Origin: Christiangramia sediminis
Lineage (GTDB): Bacteria > Bacteroidota > Bacteroidia > Flavobacteriales > Flavobacteriaceae
Direction: 5' to 3'
Assembly: GCF_020552705.1 (NCBI RefSeq)
Contig: NZ_JAJBZG010000001.1
Span: forward strand, 1 to 64,000
Length of the DNA stretch: 64,000 nucleotides
Translations under genes and position numbers: made by a program
Notes under the pieces: model-generated
The model's database searches: none
What the model saw: the letters and a program-made list of their open reading frames with translations, nothing else
Told to the model about the DNA's origin: nothing
Part shown: positions 18,412 through 28,910 of the stretch, in pieces
How positions within the stretch are numbered: position 1 is the first letter of the stretch
Layout: every line of letters begins with the position of its first letter

Positions 18412-19839
18412 TTATAAGGTGAGCTTCTTGTTGAGGTCTTCAACAAATTTTTTGAATTGCTTATCTGTAGAAGCAAGGTTGTCTACCGTTTTACAGGCAT
18501 GCAACACCGTAGCATGATCGCGGCTTCCAATCTGGGTGCCGATACTTGCAAGTGATGCTTTAGTGAACTTCTTCGCAAAGAACATTGCCAGTTGTCTTGC
18601 CTGTACAATATGCCTTTTTCGGGTTTTAGACTGCAATGTGTCTACGTCCATCTGGAAATAGTCGCTTACTACTTTCTGGATATAATCTATAGAAACCTCA
18701 CGTTTGGTATTCTTAACGTAGTTATCAACGATCTTTTTTGCAAGTTCCAGGGTAATGTCTTTTCTATTGAAAGAAGAGTGAGCAATAAGAGAGATAATAG
18801 CTCCTTCCAGTTCCCTGATATTGGTTTTGATATTATTCGCAAGAAATTCTACAATATCCTCAGGCATTTCAACTCCATCACGATAAAGTTTACTTTTTAT
18901 GATAGAAACACGGGTTTCAAAATCAGGGTGCTGTAATTCAGCAGAAAGTCCCCATTTAAATCTTGAAAGCAAGCGTTGTTCAATATCCTGCATATCTACA
19001 GGAGCCTTATCACTGGTAAGGATCACCTGTTTTCCGTTTTGGTGAAGGTGGTTGAAGATGTGGAAAAACACATCCTGTGTTCCGGCCTTACCAGAAAGTA
19101 ATTGAATATCATCTACCACCAGAACATCAATGATCTGATAGAAATGAATGAAATCGTTGCGGTTATTTTTCTTTACAGACTCAATATATTGCTGGGTAAA
19201 TTTTTCAGCAGAAATATATAGAACGGTCTTCTCTGGATATTTATCTTTTATCTCAACCCCAATAGCGTGAGCAAGATGCGTTTTCCCAAGTCCAACGCCG
19301 CCGAATATTAAAAGTGGGTTGAAAGAGGTTCCTCCTGGCTTGTTAGCTACTGCTAAACCTGCAGATCTGGCCAATCTGTTAGATTCACCTTCCAGAAAAT
19401 TATCAAAATTATAATTAGGGTTAAGCTGAGATTCGATCTTTACATTTCTAATTCCTGGAATGATAAAAGGATTCTTCAGCTCAGGACTTTTATTTTTTAT
19501 GGGAACATCTACTTCCTGGGAGCTCATATGCGCTCGTTGTGTACTGGGAATCTTTTCTGTAAATGGTAGTTTGTTACCGTACGTATTCTCCATTTTGATC
19601 ACATATACCAACTTTGCTTTATCACCAAGTTCCCGGGTAAGTGATACTTTTAGTAATTTAACATAATGTTCTTCCAGCCACTCGTAGAAAAACTTAGAGG
19701 GCACCTGTATACTCAAGGCACAATCTGTTAGTTTCACTGCTTGGATAGGTTCAAACCATGTTTTATATGCTTGAGGTGTAATGTTATCCTGAATAAATGA
19801 CAGACAGTTATTCCAAACCGATTGCGCAGTTTTTGACAT
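18412..19839 (-). CDS. dnaA: Chromosomal replication initiator DnaA
   Basis: DnaA binds DnaA boxes and opens oriC. It has 475 residues, all four domains: domain I (about 1-85, WNNCLSFIQDNITPQAYKTW), a linker, AAA+ domain III with Walker A GGVGLGKT (residues 180-187) and Walker B VLVVDDIQLL, and domain IV with the box-recognition signature SRDHATVLHACKTV. It is followed by the phosphatase and the methylase, not by dnaN. The upstream 204 bases hold only one DnaA-box-like 9-mer, so I do not call oriC here. Confidence 0.98.
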   Translation of the reverse strand: MSKTAQSVWNNCLSFIQDNITPQAYKTWFEPIQAVKLTDCALSIQVPSKFFYEWLEEHYVKLLKVSLTRELGDKAKLVYVIKMENTYGNKLPFTEKIPSTQRAHMSSQEVDVPIKNKSPELKNPFIIPGIRNVKIESQLNPNYNFDNFLEGESNRLARSAGLAVANKPGGTSFNPLLIFGGVGLGKTHLAHAIGVEIKDKYPEKTVLYISAEKFTQQYIESVKKNNRNDFIHFYQIIDVLVVDDIQLLSGKAGTQDVFFHIFNHLHQNGKQVILTSDKAPVDMQDIEQRLLSRFKWGLSAELQHPDFETRVSIIKSKLYRDGVEMPEDIVEFLANNIKTNIRELEGAIISLIAHSSFNRKDITLELAKKIVDNYVKNTKREVSIDYIQKVVSDYFQMDVDTLQSKTRKRHIVQARQLAMFFAKKFTKASLASIGTQIGSRDHATVLHACKTVDNLASTDKQFKKFVEDLNKKLTL

Positions 19840-19899
19840 TATTAGTTAAACGTTAATTTAGGTTAGTAGTAAGTTCTAATGGCAGTCGGAAAAACTTGG

Positions 19900-19908
19900 T
19901 TATCCAAC
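19900..19908 (+). promoter_or_regulatory. DnaA-box-like 9-mer upstream of dnaA
   Basis: TTATCCAAC differs from the box TTATCCACA at the last two positions. It sits about 60 bases upstream of dnaA in the divergent region shared with the thioesterase gene. A single site would fit autoregulation better than an origin, and chance is possible. Confidence 0.25.
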
Positions 19909-20043
19909 TTGAGCGGAACAAATATGTGAACAAAAAATGTAAAAAAAAAACCATTTTGGGGTTGAATTTTAAGAAAAATTTACGCATACTTACTTCCGAG
20001 CCTGAATATAAAAAACCTTTCTCAGAAAGGCTATCTTTTTTAA

Positions 20044-20442
20044 ATGAAATCACACGAAACTTTTGTTAAAGTCCGATATGCCGAAACCGACCAGATGGGT
20101 GTGGTGCACCACGGAAATTACCCGCAATACCTTGAAATTGCACGAATTGACTGGCTGGAGTCTTTAGGGGTCTCCTACAAAAGTATGGAAGAGGAAGGGA
20201 TAATGTTGCCGGTATTCGAATTAAATTTGAAATATCACAAACCAGTTACTTTTAACGAAAATCTGAAGATCGAAACGCGATTACGGGAAGCCCCAAATGT
20301 TAAAATTATATTTGACTATACTATCTTCAATGAAGAGGGTGAAAAAGTAACTTCAGCAACTTCCATTTTGGTTTTTATGGATGCAAAAACCCGAAGACCG
20401 GTTCGCTGTCCCCAGTATATTCACGATAAATTGAAAGCTTAA
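20044..20442 (+). CDS. Acyl-CoA thioesterase, YbgC/4HBT hotdog family
   Basis: This is a 132-residue single hotdog domain. The signature VRYAETDQMGVVHHGNYPQYLE contains the catalytic aspartate Asp16 and the helix start typical of the 4-hydroxybenzoyl-CoA thioesterase/YbgC group, which hydrolyses short or medium acyl-CoA. The substrate is unknown. It is transcribed divergently from dnaA, with 204 bases between, and its last 4 bases overlap the end of the convergent YigZ gene. Confidence 0.92.
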   Translation: MKSHETFVKVRYAETDQMGVVHHGNYPQYLEIARIDWLESLGVSYKSMEEEGIMLPVFELNLKYHKPVTFNENLKIETRLREAPNVKIIFDYTIFNEEGEKVTSATSILVFMDAKTRRPVRCPQYIHDKLKA

Positions 20443-21047
20443 TTGGCCAATTTGGTAATCTCTACTTTATAGGTATTATCAAATTTCGAGTAGATGTCCT
20501 GGGCATCCTTTTTTCTTACCGCGATAAAAATTTTGCAATCTATTTCAAGCTTTTGGTCAATCACATTCAGGTTATTCTTTTTGATCACCTGCATTACTTT
20601 ATTCATTTCTGGATAGTCGAATTTCAATATGAAAATTTCGTCTATGGTTCGTTTTAGAATATCAGATTCTTCCAGTGCCATTTGTGCGGCAGTTTTATAG
20701 GCATTAATGAGTCCGCCCACTCCTAACTTTACACCTCCAAAATATCTCACCACCACTATCAGAATATTAGTAACATCAAACGACTGGATCTGCCCATAAA
20801 TAGGCATTCCGGCAGAGTTTGAAGGTTCGCCATCATCATTTACCCGGTATTGAAAATCTTCTTTCCCTATTTGCCAGGCATAACACCAATGCCGCGCTTT
20901 ATGGTGCTTTGCCCGTAATTCCTCGAGATGCCCATTCGCTTCCTCTTCTGTTTTAATGGGAAAAGCATAACCGAAGAATTTGGAATTCCTGTCTTTGAAT
21001 AGAACTTCAGGTGAAGCTTTAGTGATGCTCTGGTAGGTATCTTTCAT
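20439..21047 (-). CDS. YigZ/IMPACT family protein
   Basis: This 202-residue protein has the UPF0029/IMPACT N-terminal domain. Hallmarks are DRNSKFFGYAFPIKTEEEA, HWCYAWQIG, DDGEPSNSAGMPI and VVVRYFGGVKLGVGGLI, followed by a small C-terminal DUF1949-like ferredoxin fold. Its molecular role is uncertain. Relatives interact with translation factors, and the fold resembles EF-G domains. It is the last gene of a run ribD-HAD-DMT-YigZ in which each gene overlaps the next by 4 to 8 bases. Confidence 0.92.
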   Translation of the reverse strand: MKDTYQSITKASPEVLFKDRNSKFFGYAFPIKTEEEANGHLEELRAKHHKARHWCYAWQIGKEDFQYRVNDDGEPSNSAGMPIYGQIQSFDVTNILIVVVRYFGGVKLGVGGLINAYKTAAQMALEESDILKRTIDEIFILKFDYPEMNKVMQVIKKNNLNVIDQKLEIDCKIFIAVRKKDAQDIYSKFDNTYKVEITKLAN

Positions 21048-21916
21048 ATTGCAGAATTTGCCACAAGAATTATACTAATAATTGCCAGAATAAGGCCTAT
21101 CCAGTTCTTTCTGATCAATTTTTCCCTGAACAGTACGATGCCGACCAGTGTAGAAATTGTTACAATGGCCACATGATTCATGGTAAAGATCGTAGAGCTG
21201 TCAAAACCTTTGGTTCTTAAGGCCATAACCAGGAAGTAAATGGAATAATAATTCGGAATTCCCAGAGCGATTCCTCCCAGAATATTTTTATAAGTGATTT
21301 TCAGTTTTCCCTGAAATGCCTGAATAATTAAAATGATAACCCCTAGAGATCCTGCGGTCGCAAAGATGGTAGAAGAGAAAAGACCTACATCGGTTTCAGA
21401 AACATAGCTTGTCTCGAGATATTTTATACTGGTGTCAATAATTCCGCTGCCAAGAAATACCAACAAAGGAAAAATGAGATTCTCTTTTTTTATACTAATA
21501 CCTTCTTCTGACTTTATAGAAGTAAGATAAACGGCTACCAGGGCCAGCAAGATCCCTAAAATCTTCAGTATCCCCGTACTTTCATTATAGAGAAAGATGC
21601 CGCAGAGCACGGGAATAGCGACCGACATTTTGGTGGCTACGGCAACTACTGAGAGTCCACTTTTTTGGGTGGTAATGGCGGCCAGGTTGAAAACCGTTAT
21701 AAATAAGACTCCCAGCATCAGCGCGCCGGGAAACCAGTTTTCAGAAGGAACCTTTGAAAAATCTGAGCCTTCAATATATCCGAAAAATCCTACGGTGCAG
21801 GCTATAAAATAGTTTACGACAATGGCTTGCAGGGTGTTGACGCCGAATTTTTTATAAAGCCTGAAAACAATAAAAATTATTGTTGAGGAGAGAACACTCA
21901 GCAGCAGGTATATCAA
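21044..21916 (-). CDS. EamA/DMT-family membrane transporter
   Basis: This 290-residue protein has about ten hydrophobic helices in two repeats, the plan of drug/metabolite transporters. Conserved-looking bits are AAITTQKSGLSVVAVATKMSV (helix 3 to 4 region), PVLCGIFLYNEST and, in the second half, ILGGIALGIPNYYSIYFLV and GIVLFREKLIRKNWIGLILA. Substrate unknown. It overlaps the YigZ gene by 4 bases and the HAD gene by 4 bases, which indicates an operon. Confidence 0.88.
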   Translation of the reverse strand: MIYLLLSVLSSTIIFIVFRLYKKFGVNTLQAIVVNYFIACTVGFFGYIEGSDFSKVPSENWFPGALMLGVLFITVFNLAAITTQKSGLSVVAVATKMSVAIPVLCGIFLYNESTGILKILGILLALVAVYLTSIKSEEGISIKKENLIFPLLVFLGSGIIDTSIKYLETSYVSETDVGLFSSTIFATAGSLGVIILIIQAFQGKLKITYKNILGGIALGIPNYYSIYFLVMALRTKGFDSSTIFTMNHVAIVTISTLVGIVLFREKLIRKNWIGLILAIISIILVANSAI

Positions 21917-22521
21917 AATAAATCGCTTTTAGTGGTAAAAAGATCTATGACATCTTCATGTGTGGGCTCTATGTTCCAGGTGTGAAAACCAAGCTTTTCA
22001 GCAGCTTCTGTGTTTTCTGAAGTGTCATCTATAAAGAGGCAATTTTCAGCTTTTAGGTCGTGCTGTTTCAGAATATATTCAAAAATTACCGGATCTGGTT
22101 TTCTCATTCCCATTTCATGAGAGAGATAAAAAGCATCAAAACAATTCTTGAAATCCTTAAAAAACGCCACATTATTTTCAATGTATTTTATATGATTCTC
22201 ATTAGTGTTGCTTAAAAGAATGAGTTGAAAATCCTTTTCTTCAGCTAACTTTTGAATAAATCTGAATCTGTATTCCGGGAATTCTAGCAACATAGAATTC
22301 CATGACTCTAGGAATGCATCCTGGTTTAATTGCGGAAAATGAGTTCTGTAATGTTCAGCTATTTCATCTGAAGTGACAAATCCCTGCTCGTATTCCCTGT
22401 TTTTTACAGATATTGATTCCGGGAGGTTTTCAATGTTCATTTCTTTCAACTTCCGGTTGGTACCTTCCTTATCCAGATTTATAAAGACATCGCCAAAATC
22501 AAATATTATCGTCTTAAGCAT
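21913..22521 (-). CDS. HAD-superfamily hydrolase (HAD-IA)
   Basis: This 202-residue protein has HAD motif I in an altered form, FDFGDVFINLDKEG (DFGDV in place of DxDGT/V), motif II in LILLSNTNENH, a lysine in MGMRKPDPVIFEY, and motif III CLFIDDTSENTEAAEKLG. The pattern matches YihX-like sugar-phosphate phosphatases. It overlaps ribD by 8 bases. The dephosphorylation step between RibD and RibH in riboflavin synthesis is done by HAD enzymes in several bacteria, so a riboflavin role is an attractive but unproven inference from position. Confidence 0.9.
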   Translation of the reverse strand: MLKTIIFDFGDVFINLDKEGTNRKLKEMNIENLPESISVKNREYEQGFVTSDEIAEHYRTHFPQLNQDAFLESWNSMLLEFPEYRFRFIQKLAEEKDFQLILLSNTNENHIKYIENNVAFFKDFKNCFDAFYLSHEMGMRKPDPVIFEYILKQHDLKAENCLFIDDTSENTEAAEKLGFHTWNIEPTHEDVIDLFTTKSDLF

Positions 22522-23557
22522 TCCTGTAAATTTTTAAATTGTCTTCAGAGATCCTTTTTTCGCTAAGCGGAAATGCTGAAATTTCCGGAGCTTTTACTCC
22601 ATTTCCAAAATGAGAGTTGCCGGTAAAAACCCGGGCTTCATCCCAAAGATTTGCCTCCAGGAATTGCTGAATGGTTTTACTTCCACCTTCAATAATTACC
22701 GATTGTAATTCATTTTTATATAAAATCCTGCAAATCTCATTGGCTATATTTTCTGAAAAATCGATCTCTTCAAAAATAAGATTATCCTTTACAGAATTTT
22801 CCGGTTTATCCTTGCAGAGAATAATTGTTTTCTGCCCCCCATCTAAAATTGAAGAGTCCTCTGAAATTTTCAGATCTTTATCAACCGTAATTCTAACGGG
22901 ATCATTTCCTGTCCATTTTCTAACATTCAAGGCAGGATTGTCTGCCATGACGGTGCTGGTACCAACAAGGATAGCGGCCTCTTCGCTACGCCATTTATGA
23001 ACCAGTTGTCCGGAATACTTATTAGTGATCCAGACGGGCCTTTTTTTCTCCCTGCTTTCCGGTGCAATAAAACCGTCATTGGTTTGAGCCCATTTTAATA
23101 TTATATATGGGCGTTGTTTTTGATGAAAAGTAAAGAAACGTTTATTTAGTTCCAGGCACTCAGCTTCCAGAATACCTACCTTGACTTCACAGCCGGCGTC
23201 CAGCAATTTCTTAATTCCCCGGCCCGCAATTTTAGCAAAAGGATCCATCGTGCCCATCACGACTCTTTTAATTCCTTTAGCAATAATAAGGTCGCTGCAG
23301 GGAGGAGTTTTCCCAAAATGACTGCAGGGCTCGAGACATACATAGATCGTGGATTCTTTTAAAAGACGCTCATCCTTTACTGAATTGATCGCATTTACTT
23401 CAGCATGAGCTTCTCCGGCTTTTTTATGCCAGCCTTCGCCAATTATCTTATTTTTATGTACGATGACGCTTCCCACCATTGGGTTTGGATAGGTGGTTCC
23501 AAGGCCGTTTTGCGCCAATTCTATACAGCGTTTTATGTATTTTTCGTGTATATTCAC
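22514..23557 (-). CDS. ribD: Bifunctional riboflavin biosynthesis deaminase/reductase
   Basis: RibD carries out two consecutive steps, deamination of the diaminohydroxy-phosphoribosylaminopyrimidine and NADPH reduction of its ribose. It has 347 residues. The N-terminal deaminase shows the zinc ligands His51 and Glu53 (HAEVNAI) with Cys78 and Cys87 (CLEPCSHFGKTPPC). The C-terminal reductase starts near residue 150 (PYIILKWAQTNDGFIAP) and has VIIEGGSKTIQQFLE. It begins the four-gene run ending in YigZ, under a promoter 14 bases upstream of the ATG. Confidence 0.96.
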   Translation of the reverse strand: MNIHEKYIKRCIELAQNGLGTTYPNPMVGSVIVHKNKIIGEGWHKKAGEAHAEVNAINSVKDERLLKESTIYVCLEPCSHFGKTPPCSDLIIAKGIKRVVMGTMDPFAKIAGRGIKKLLDAGCEVKVGILEAECLELNKRFFTFHQKQRPYIILKWAQTNDGFIAPESREKKRPVWITNKYSGQLVHKWRSEEAAILVGTSTVMADNPALNVRKWTGNDPVRITVDKDLKISEDSSILDGGQKTIILCKDKPENSVKDNLIFEEIDFSENIANEICRILYKNELQSVIIEGGSKTIQQFLEANLWDEARVFTGNSHFGNGVKAPEISAFPLSEKRISEDNLKIYRNA

Positions 23558-23571
23558 AGCACAAAAATAGA

Positions 23572-23579
23572 ATTAATTA
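23572..23579 (-). promoter_or_regulatory. -7 promoter element for the ribD operon
   Basis: The minus strand reads TATTTTTG, a full TAnnTTTG match, ending 14 bases before the ribD ATG. No FMN riboswitch fits in the short gap to the divergent GNAT gene. Confidence 0.6.
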
Positions 23580-23585
23580 GGCAGA

Positions 23586-24071
23586 ATGAACACATGGAAA
23601 ATTCGGGAAATTAAACCCGAAGACAATCAGCAGGTTAAAGAATTAATTAGAAATGTACTTGTTGAAATGGGAGTTCCAAAAGTAGGAACCGCTTACGAGG
23701 ATAAAGCGCTGGATGATATGACCCAGACTTATGAAGGCGAAAAAATGGTTTATATGGTAGTCGAGGAAAACTCCAGGATCATCGGGAGTGCCGGGATCGC
23801 TCCGCTTACCGGCGAAGAAGAAAAGATCTGTGAGCTGCAAAAAATGTATTTTCTTCCTGAGGCAAGGGGAAGAGGAATAGGCATGGAAATGATCACAAAA
23901 TGCCTTGATTTTGCAAAGAAACAAGGCTTTGAAAAATGCTATATAGAGACATTGCCTTATATGGAAAATGCCAGAAAACTTTACCACAAGAATGGTTTTG
24001 AAGTAATTGAAAAACCACTAGGAAATACAGGACATTATAATTGTACTGTGTTTATGATCAAAGATTTGTAA
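23586..24071 (+). CDS. GNAT-family N-acetyltransferase
   Basis: This 161-residue protein has the acetyl-CoA loop YFLPEARGRGIGMEMITKCL (about residues 92-111) and the C-terminal YMENARKLYHKNGFEVIEKP typical of GNAT enzymes. The N-terminal TWKIREIKPEDNQQVKELIR is normal for the family. Substrate unknown. It is only 28 bases from the divergent ribD start and ends 15 bases before prmC, so it may head the prmC-LOG-VOC-ligA run. Confidence 0.9.
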   Translation: MNTWKIREIKPEDNQQVKELIRNVLVEMGVPKVGTAYEDKALDDMTQTYEGEKMVYMVVEENSRIIGSAGIAPLTGEEEKICELQKMYFLPEARGRGIGMEMITKCLDFAKKQGFEKCYIETLPYMENARKLYHKNGFEVIEKPLGNTGHYNCTVFMIKDL

Positions 24072-24086
24072 ATCCTACCTTGGCTC

Positions 24087-24935
24087 ATGTTGCTTTCTCA
24101 ATTAAAAAATGAATTTGAAAACGGGTTAAAAGATGAATTTCCTTCAACTGAGATCCTTTCATTTTTCTATATTCTTACGGAAAAATATCTGGGCATGCGT
24201 CGACTGGATATAGCTCTGAATCCTGAACATGAAATTTCGCAAGAAGATCAGCTTAAAATTGAACATGCACTGGAAAGATTAAAAGATCATGAACCCATTC
24301 AGTATATAACCGGAAGTACAGAATTCTTTGGAAGAGAATTTTTAGTTAATAAAGACGTACTTATTCCAAGACGGGAAACCGAGGAGCTGGTAGATTGGAT
24401 CATTTCAGACCACCGGCAGCTGGATAAAAAACTTAAGATCCTGGATATTGGGACCGGTACGGGCTGTATCCCTATAAGTCTGAAAAAAGAATTGAAGAAT
24501 TCAGAAGTTTTTTCTGTGGATATTTCTTCCGAAGCTTTGCTAATAGCGAAAAGTAATGCCAGTTTAAATGTTGCCGAGGTAATATTCGAAAAGATGAATA
24601 TTCTGGAAGTTAACACTCTAACTGATAAGTTTGATATCATAGTTTCCAATCCGCCTTATGTAAGAGAACTTGAGAAAAAGGAAATGCATAGAAATGTGGT
24701 GGAACACGAACCTAAGCTGGCTTTATACGTGGAAGATGAGAATGCCCTCATCTTTTATAAAAAGATAGCTACACTTGCCAGTGAAGCTTTAAATAAAGGT
24801 GGAAGCCTCTATTTTGAGATCAACCAGTATTTATCTGAAGAAACAAAAACTTTGGTGGAGCGATGTGGTTTTGAAGCCGAACTTAAAAAGGATATTTTTG
24901 GAAACTACCGTATGTTGAAAGCGATCAAGAAATAA
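24087..24935 (+). CDS. prmC: Release factor glutamine methyltransferase
   Basis: PrmC methylates the glutamine of the GGQ motif in release factors RF1 and RF2. It has 282 residues. There is an N-terminal helical domain (about 1-85), SAM-binding LDIGTGTGCIPI (about 119-130), an acidic VFSVDISSEAL, and the catalytic NPPY at 188-191 in IIVSNPPYVRELE. The motif and the domain layout separate it from other N5-glutamine methylases such as PrmB. It is followed after 3 bases by the LOG-family gene. Confidence 0.95.
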   Translation: MLLSQLKNEFENGLKDEFPSTEILSFFYILTEKYLGMRRLDIALNPEHEISQEDQLKIEHALERLKDHEPIQYITGSTEFFGREFLVNKDVLIPRRETEELVDWIISDHRQLDKKLKILDIGTGTGCIPISLKKELKNSEVFSVDISSEALLIAKSNASLNVAEVIFEKMNILEVNTLTDKFDIIVSNPPYVRELEKKEMHRNVVEHEPKLALYVEDENALIFYKKIATLASEALNKGGSLYFEINQYLSEETKTLVERCGFEAELKKDIFGNYRMLKAIKK

Positions 24936-24938
24936 ATA

Positions 24939-25541
24939 ATGAGTGAAAAAATGAATAATATTCATAACCTGGCTGTTTTCTGTGCAAGCAGCGATGGAAA
25001 TGATAAGTTAATCTTTGATACGGCTTATGTTGTGGGAAAGAGAATGGCCGAAGAAAATATAAGATTGGTCTATGGAGGGAGTAAACTTGGTTTAATGGGC
25101 CAGGTGGCCAAAGGATTAATGGATCACGGTGGAAAAGCTACTGGCGTGATCCCCGATTTTCTGAAAACAAAGGAGGTGGTACATACAGGGCTGGATAAAC
25201 TCATTACCACTCAGGATATGCATGAGCGAAAACTTAATATGAATGAACTGAGCGACGCTTTTATATCACTGCCCGGTGGCTTTGGAACTTTTGAAGAACT
25301 TTTTGAGATCGTTACCTGGGCACAATTGGGATTGCATAGGAAACCTATTGGACTTTTAAATATCAACGGCTTTTATGATGACCTTATAAATATGTTGAAT
25401 AAAATGACTTCAAAAGGCCTGTTAAAAAAGGATAATCTGGAAATTCTACTGGTTTCAGATGATTTTGATGAACTTTTAGGTAAGATGAGAAATTTTAAGC
25501 CTAAACCTGTTCCGAAATGGATGAATAAAAATCAAACATAG
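24939..25541 (+). CDS. LOG-family (TIGR00730) nucleotide phosphoribohydrolase
   Basis: This 200-residue Rossmann-fold protein has the LOG signature LPGGFGTFEELFEIVTWAQL (PGGxGTxxE at 112-120) and the N-terminal LAVFCASSDGNDK with LVYGGSKLGLMGQVA. Such enzymes cleave cytokinin riboside 5'-monophosphates or other nucleotide monophosphates to base and ribose phosphate. In non-plant bacteria the usual role is probably nucleotide salvage. An ATG four codons downstream (24951) is an alternative start. It lies 2 bases before the VOC gene. Confidence 0.92.
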   Translation: MSEKMNNIHNLAVFCASSDGNDKLIFDTAYVVGKRMAEENIRLVYGGSKLGLMGQVAKGLMDHGGKATGVIPDFLKTKEVVHTGLDKLITTQDMHERKLNMNELSDAFISLPGGFGTFEELFEIVTWAQLGLHRKPIGLLNINGFYDDLINMLNKMTSKGLLKKDNLEILLVSDDFDELLGKMRNFKPKPVPKWMNKNQT

Positions 25542-25543
25542 TC

Positions 25544-26215
25544 ATGAAGATCAAAAAGCTTACTATATATAGCAGCAATATCGGAGCCCAGTTAAAGTTC
25601 TACAGGGATCGCCTGGATTTTTCGGTGAATAATTATTCTGAAGATAGCTTTGAACTGCAAGTGGGTTATTCGGTGCTGAGATTTGAATATAAAGAAGAAG
25701 CCACCCCATATCATATCGCATTTCATATCCCGGACAGGCAGGAAGAAGAAGCAGTGGCGTGGTTAGAGGGGAAAAGAGAAATTCTGGAGTTCAATGATAA
25801 GAAAATAGTAGATTTTAGCAACTGGCAGGCGATGTCTGTCTACTTTCATGATAAAGATAAGAACATCATGGAATTTATTTCCAGGAGGGATTTTAGCAAG
25901 CCGAAATCAGCCATTTTTGACCCCTCTAATATTGTGGGTCTAGCTGAAATAGGCCTGGCTACGAATGATCTTCAGCAGAAATTTGAGAAGATGAAACTGG
26001 AATGTGGTCTGGATAAATTTGATGGCGGCCTGGAGATATTTTGCGCCATTGGAGAAGCTTCCGGACTTATAATTACGATCAATAAGAATGAAAAAGACTG
26101 GTTCCCTACTGGAGACAAAGCTTATTCTTCAGATTTTCAGGTGGAATTTGAACATCAGTCAAAGAATTATCAAATGAACTTCAGCAATGATGAGCTGGAA
26201 ATTTCAGAAATATAA
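25544..26215 (+). CDS. VOC (glyoxalase-like) family protein
   Basis: This 223-residue protein begins like a vicinal-oxygen-chelate fold: MKIKKLTIYSSNIGAQLKFY with LDFSV, then YHIAFHIP and FHDKDKNIMEFISRRDF. His and Glu residues at the expected places could bind a metal. A second module seems to start near residue 125 (IVGLAEIGLATNDLQQKFEK), so the protein may hold two VOC half-domains. Substrate unknown. It sits between the LOG gene and ligA in a tight run. Confidence 0.82.
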   Translation: MKIKKLTIYSSNIGAQLKFYRDRLDFSVNNYSEDSFELQVGYSVLRFEYKEEATPYHIAFHIPDRQEEEAVAWLEGKREILEFNDKKIVDFSNWQAMSVYFHDKDKNIMEFISRRDFSKPKSAIFDPSNIVGLAEIGLATNDLQQKFEKMKLECGLDKFDGGLEIFCAIGEASGLIITINKNEKDWFPTGDKAYSSDFQVEFEHQSKNYQMNFSNDELEISEI

Positions 26216-28225
<2,010 letters not shown>

Positions 28226-28234
28226 ATTCAGGTA

Positions 28235-28906
28235 ATGAAAAATCTTCTGTTATCCCTATTATCGTTTATGATATTTTCTACAGCAAAGGCCCAGGAAATA
28301 CCGGAAGGTTTTGTGTATATCGATGAGGTAATCCCGGATGTGGTCTGCGAAATAAGATACGCTGGAGAAAATAACTTTGTAGGAAAGCCGATAACCGGAT
28401 ACGAAAATCCCCGGGCTATCTTAAGTAAACCTGCTGCTAAAGCGCTCGCGAAAGTTCAAAACGAGCTAATTCAAAAAGATTATATGCTCAAGATTTTCGA
28501 TGCTTACCGACCGCAACGTGCGGTAAACCATTTAATGGAATGGGCCAGAGACGAGGGAGATACCCTAAAAAAAGCGGAATTCTATCCGGAAGTTGCTAAG
28601 AAAGATCTTTTTCAGTTAGGCTATATAGCTACCAGATCTGGGCATTCCCGGGGAAGTACCGTAGATCTTACCATGATAAGGGTTTCAGATTGTAAGAATG
28701 TAGATATGGGAAGTACGTACGATTTTTTTGGAGAGATCTCCCATCATAATACTTCGCAGATTTCAGAAGATCAGAAAGGGAACAGAGAGCTCCTACGTTT
28801 GACAATGCGCAAATATGGTTTCAGATCTTATTCCGAAGAATGGTGGCATTATACTTATAATATGGAGCCTTACCCCAATACTTATTTTGATTTTCCGGTA
28901 AAGTAG
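28235..28906 (+). CDS. VanX-like D-Ala-D-Ala dipeptidase (M15D)
   Basis: This is a 223-residue secreted zinc peptidase. The signal peptide is about residues 1-19 (ending TAKAQ). The zinc and catalytic residues can be placed: His137 and Asp144 in SGHSRGSTVDL, Glu202 and His205 in YSEEWWHYTY, and Arg92 in DAYRPQ. VanX-type enzymes split D-Ala-D-Ala. With a signal peptide and no vanHA genes nearby, wall turnover or dipeptide salvage is more likely than vancomycin resistance. It ends 4 bases before the convergent nucleotidase gene. Confidence 0.92.
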   Translation: MKNLLLSLLSFMIFSTAKAQEIPEGFVYIDEVIPDVVCEIRYAGENNFVGKPITGYENPRAILSKPAAKALAKVQNELIQKDYMLKIFDAYRPQRAVNHLMEWARDEGDTLKKAEFYPEVAKKDLFQLGYIATRSGHSRGSTVDLTMIRVSDCKNVDMGSTYDFFGEISHHNTSQISEDQKGNRELLRLTMRKYGFRSYSEEWWHYTYNMEPYPNTYFDFPVK

Positions 28907-28910
28907 CTGC

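Noticed and set aside
19840-20043. Chromosomal origin next to dnaA
   Set aside because: Only one imperfect DnaA-box-like 9-mer and no clear box cluster or unwinding element is seen. Flavobacterial origins are not always beside dnaA.
28235-28906. Vancomycin resistance gene vanX
   Set aside because: No vanH, vanA or regulator genes are nearby and the protein has a signal peptide, so a housekeeping wall or peptide-salvage role is more likely.
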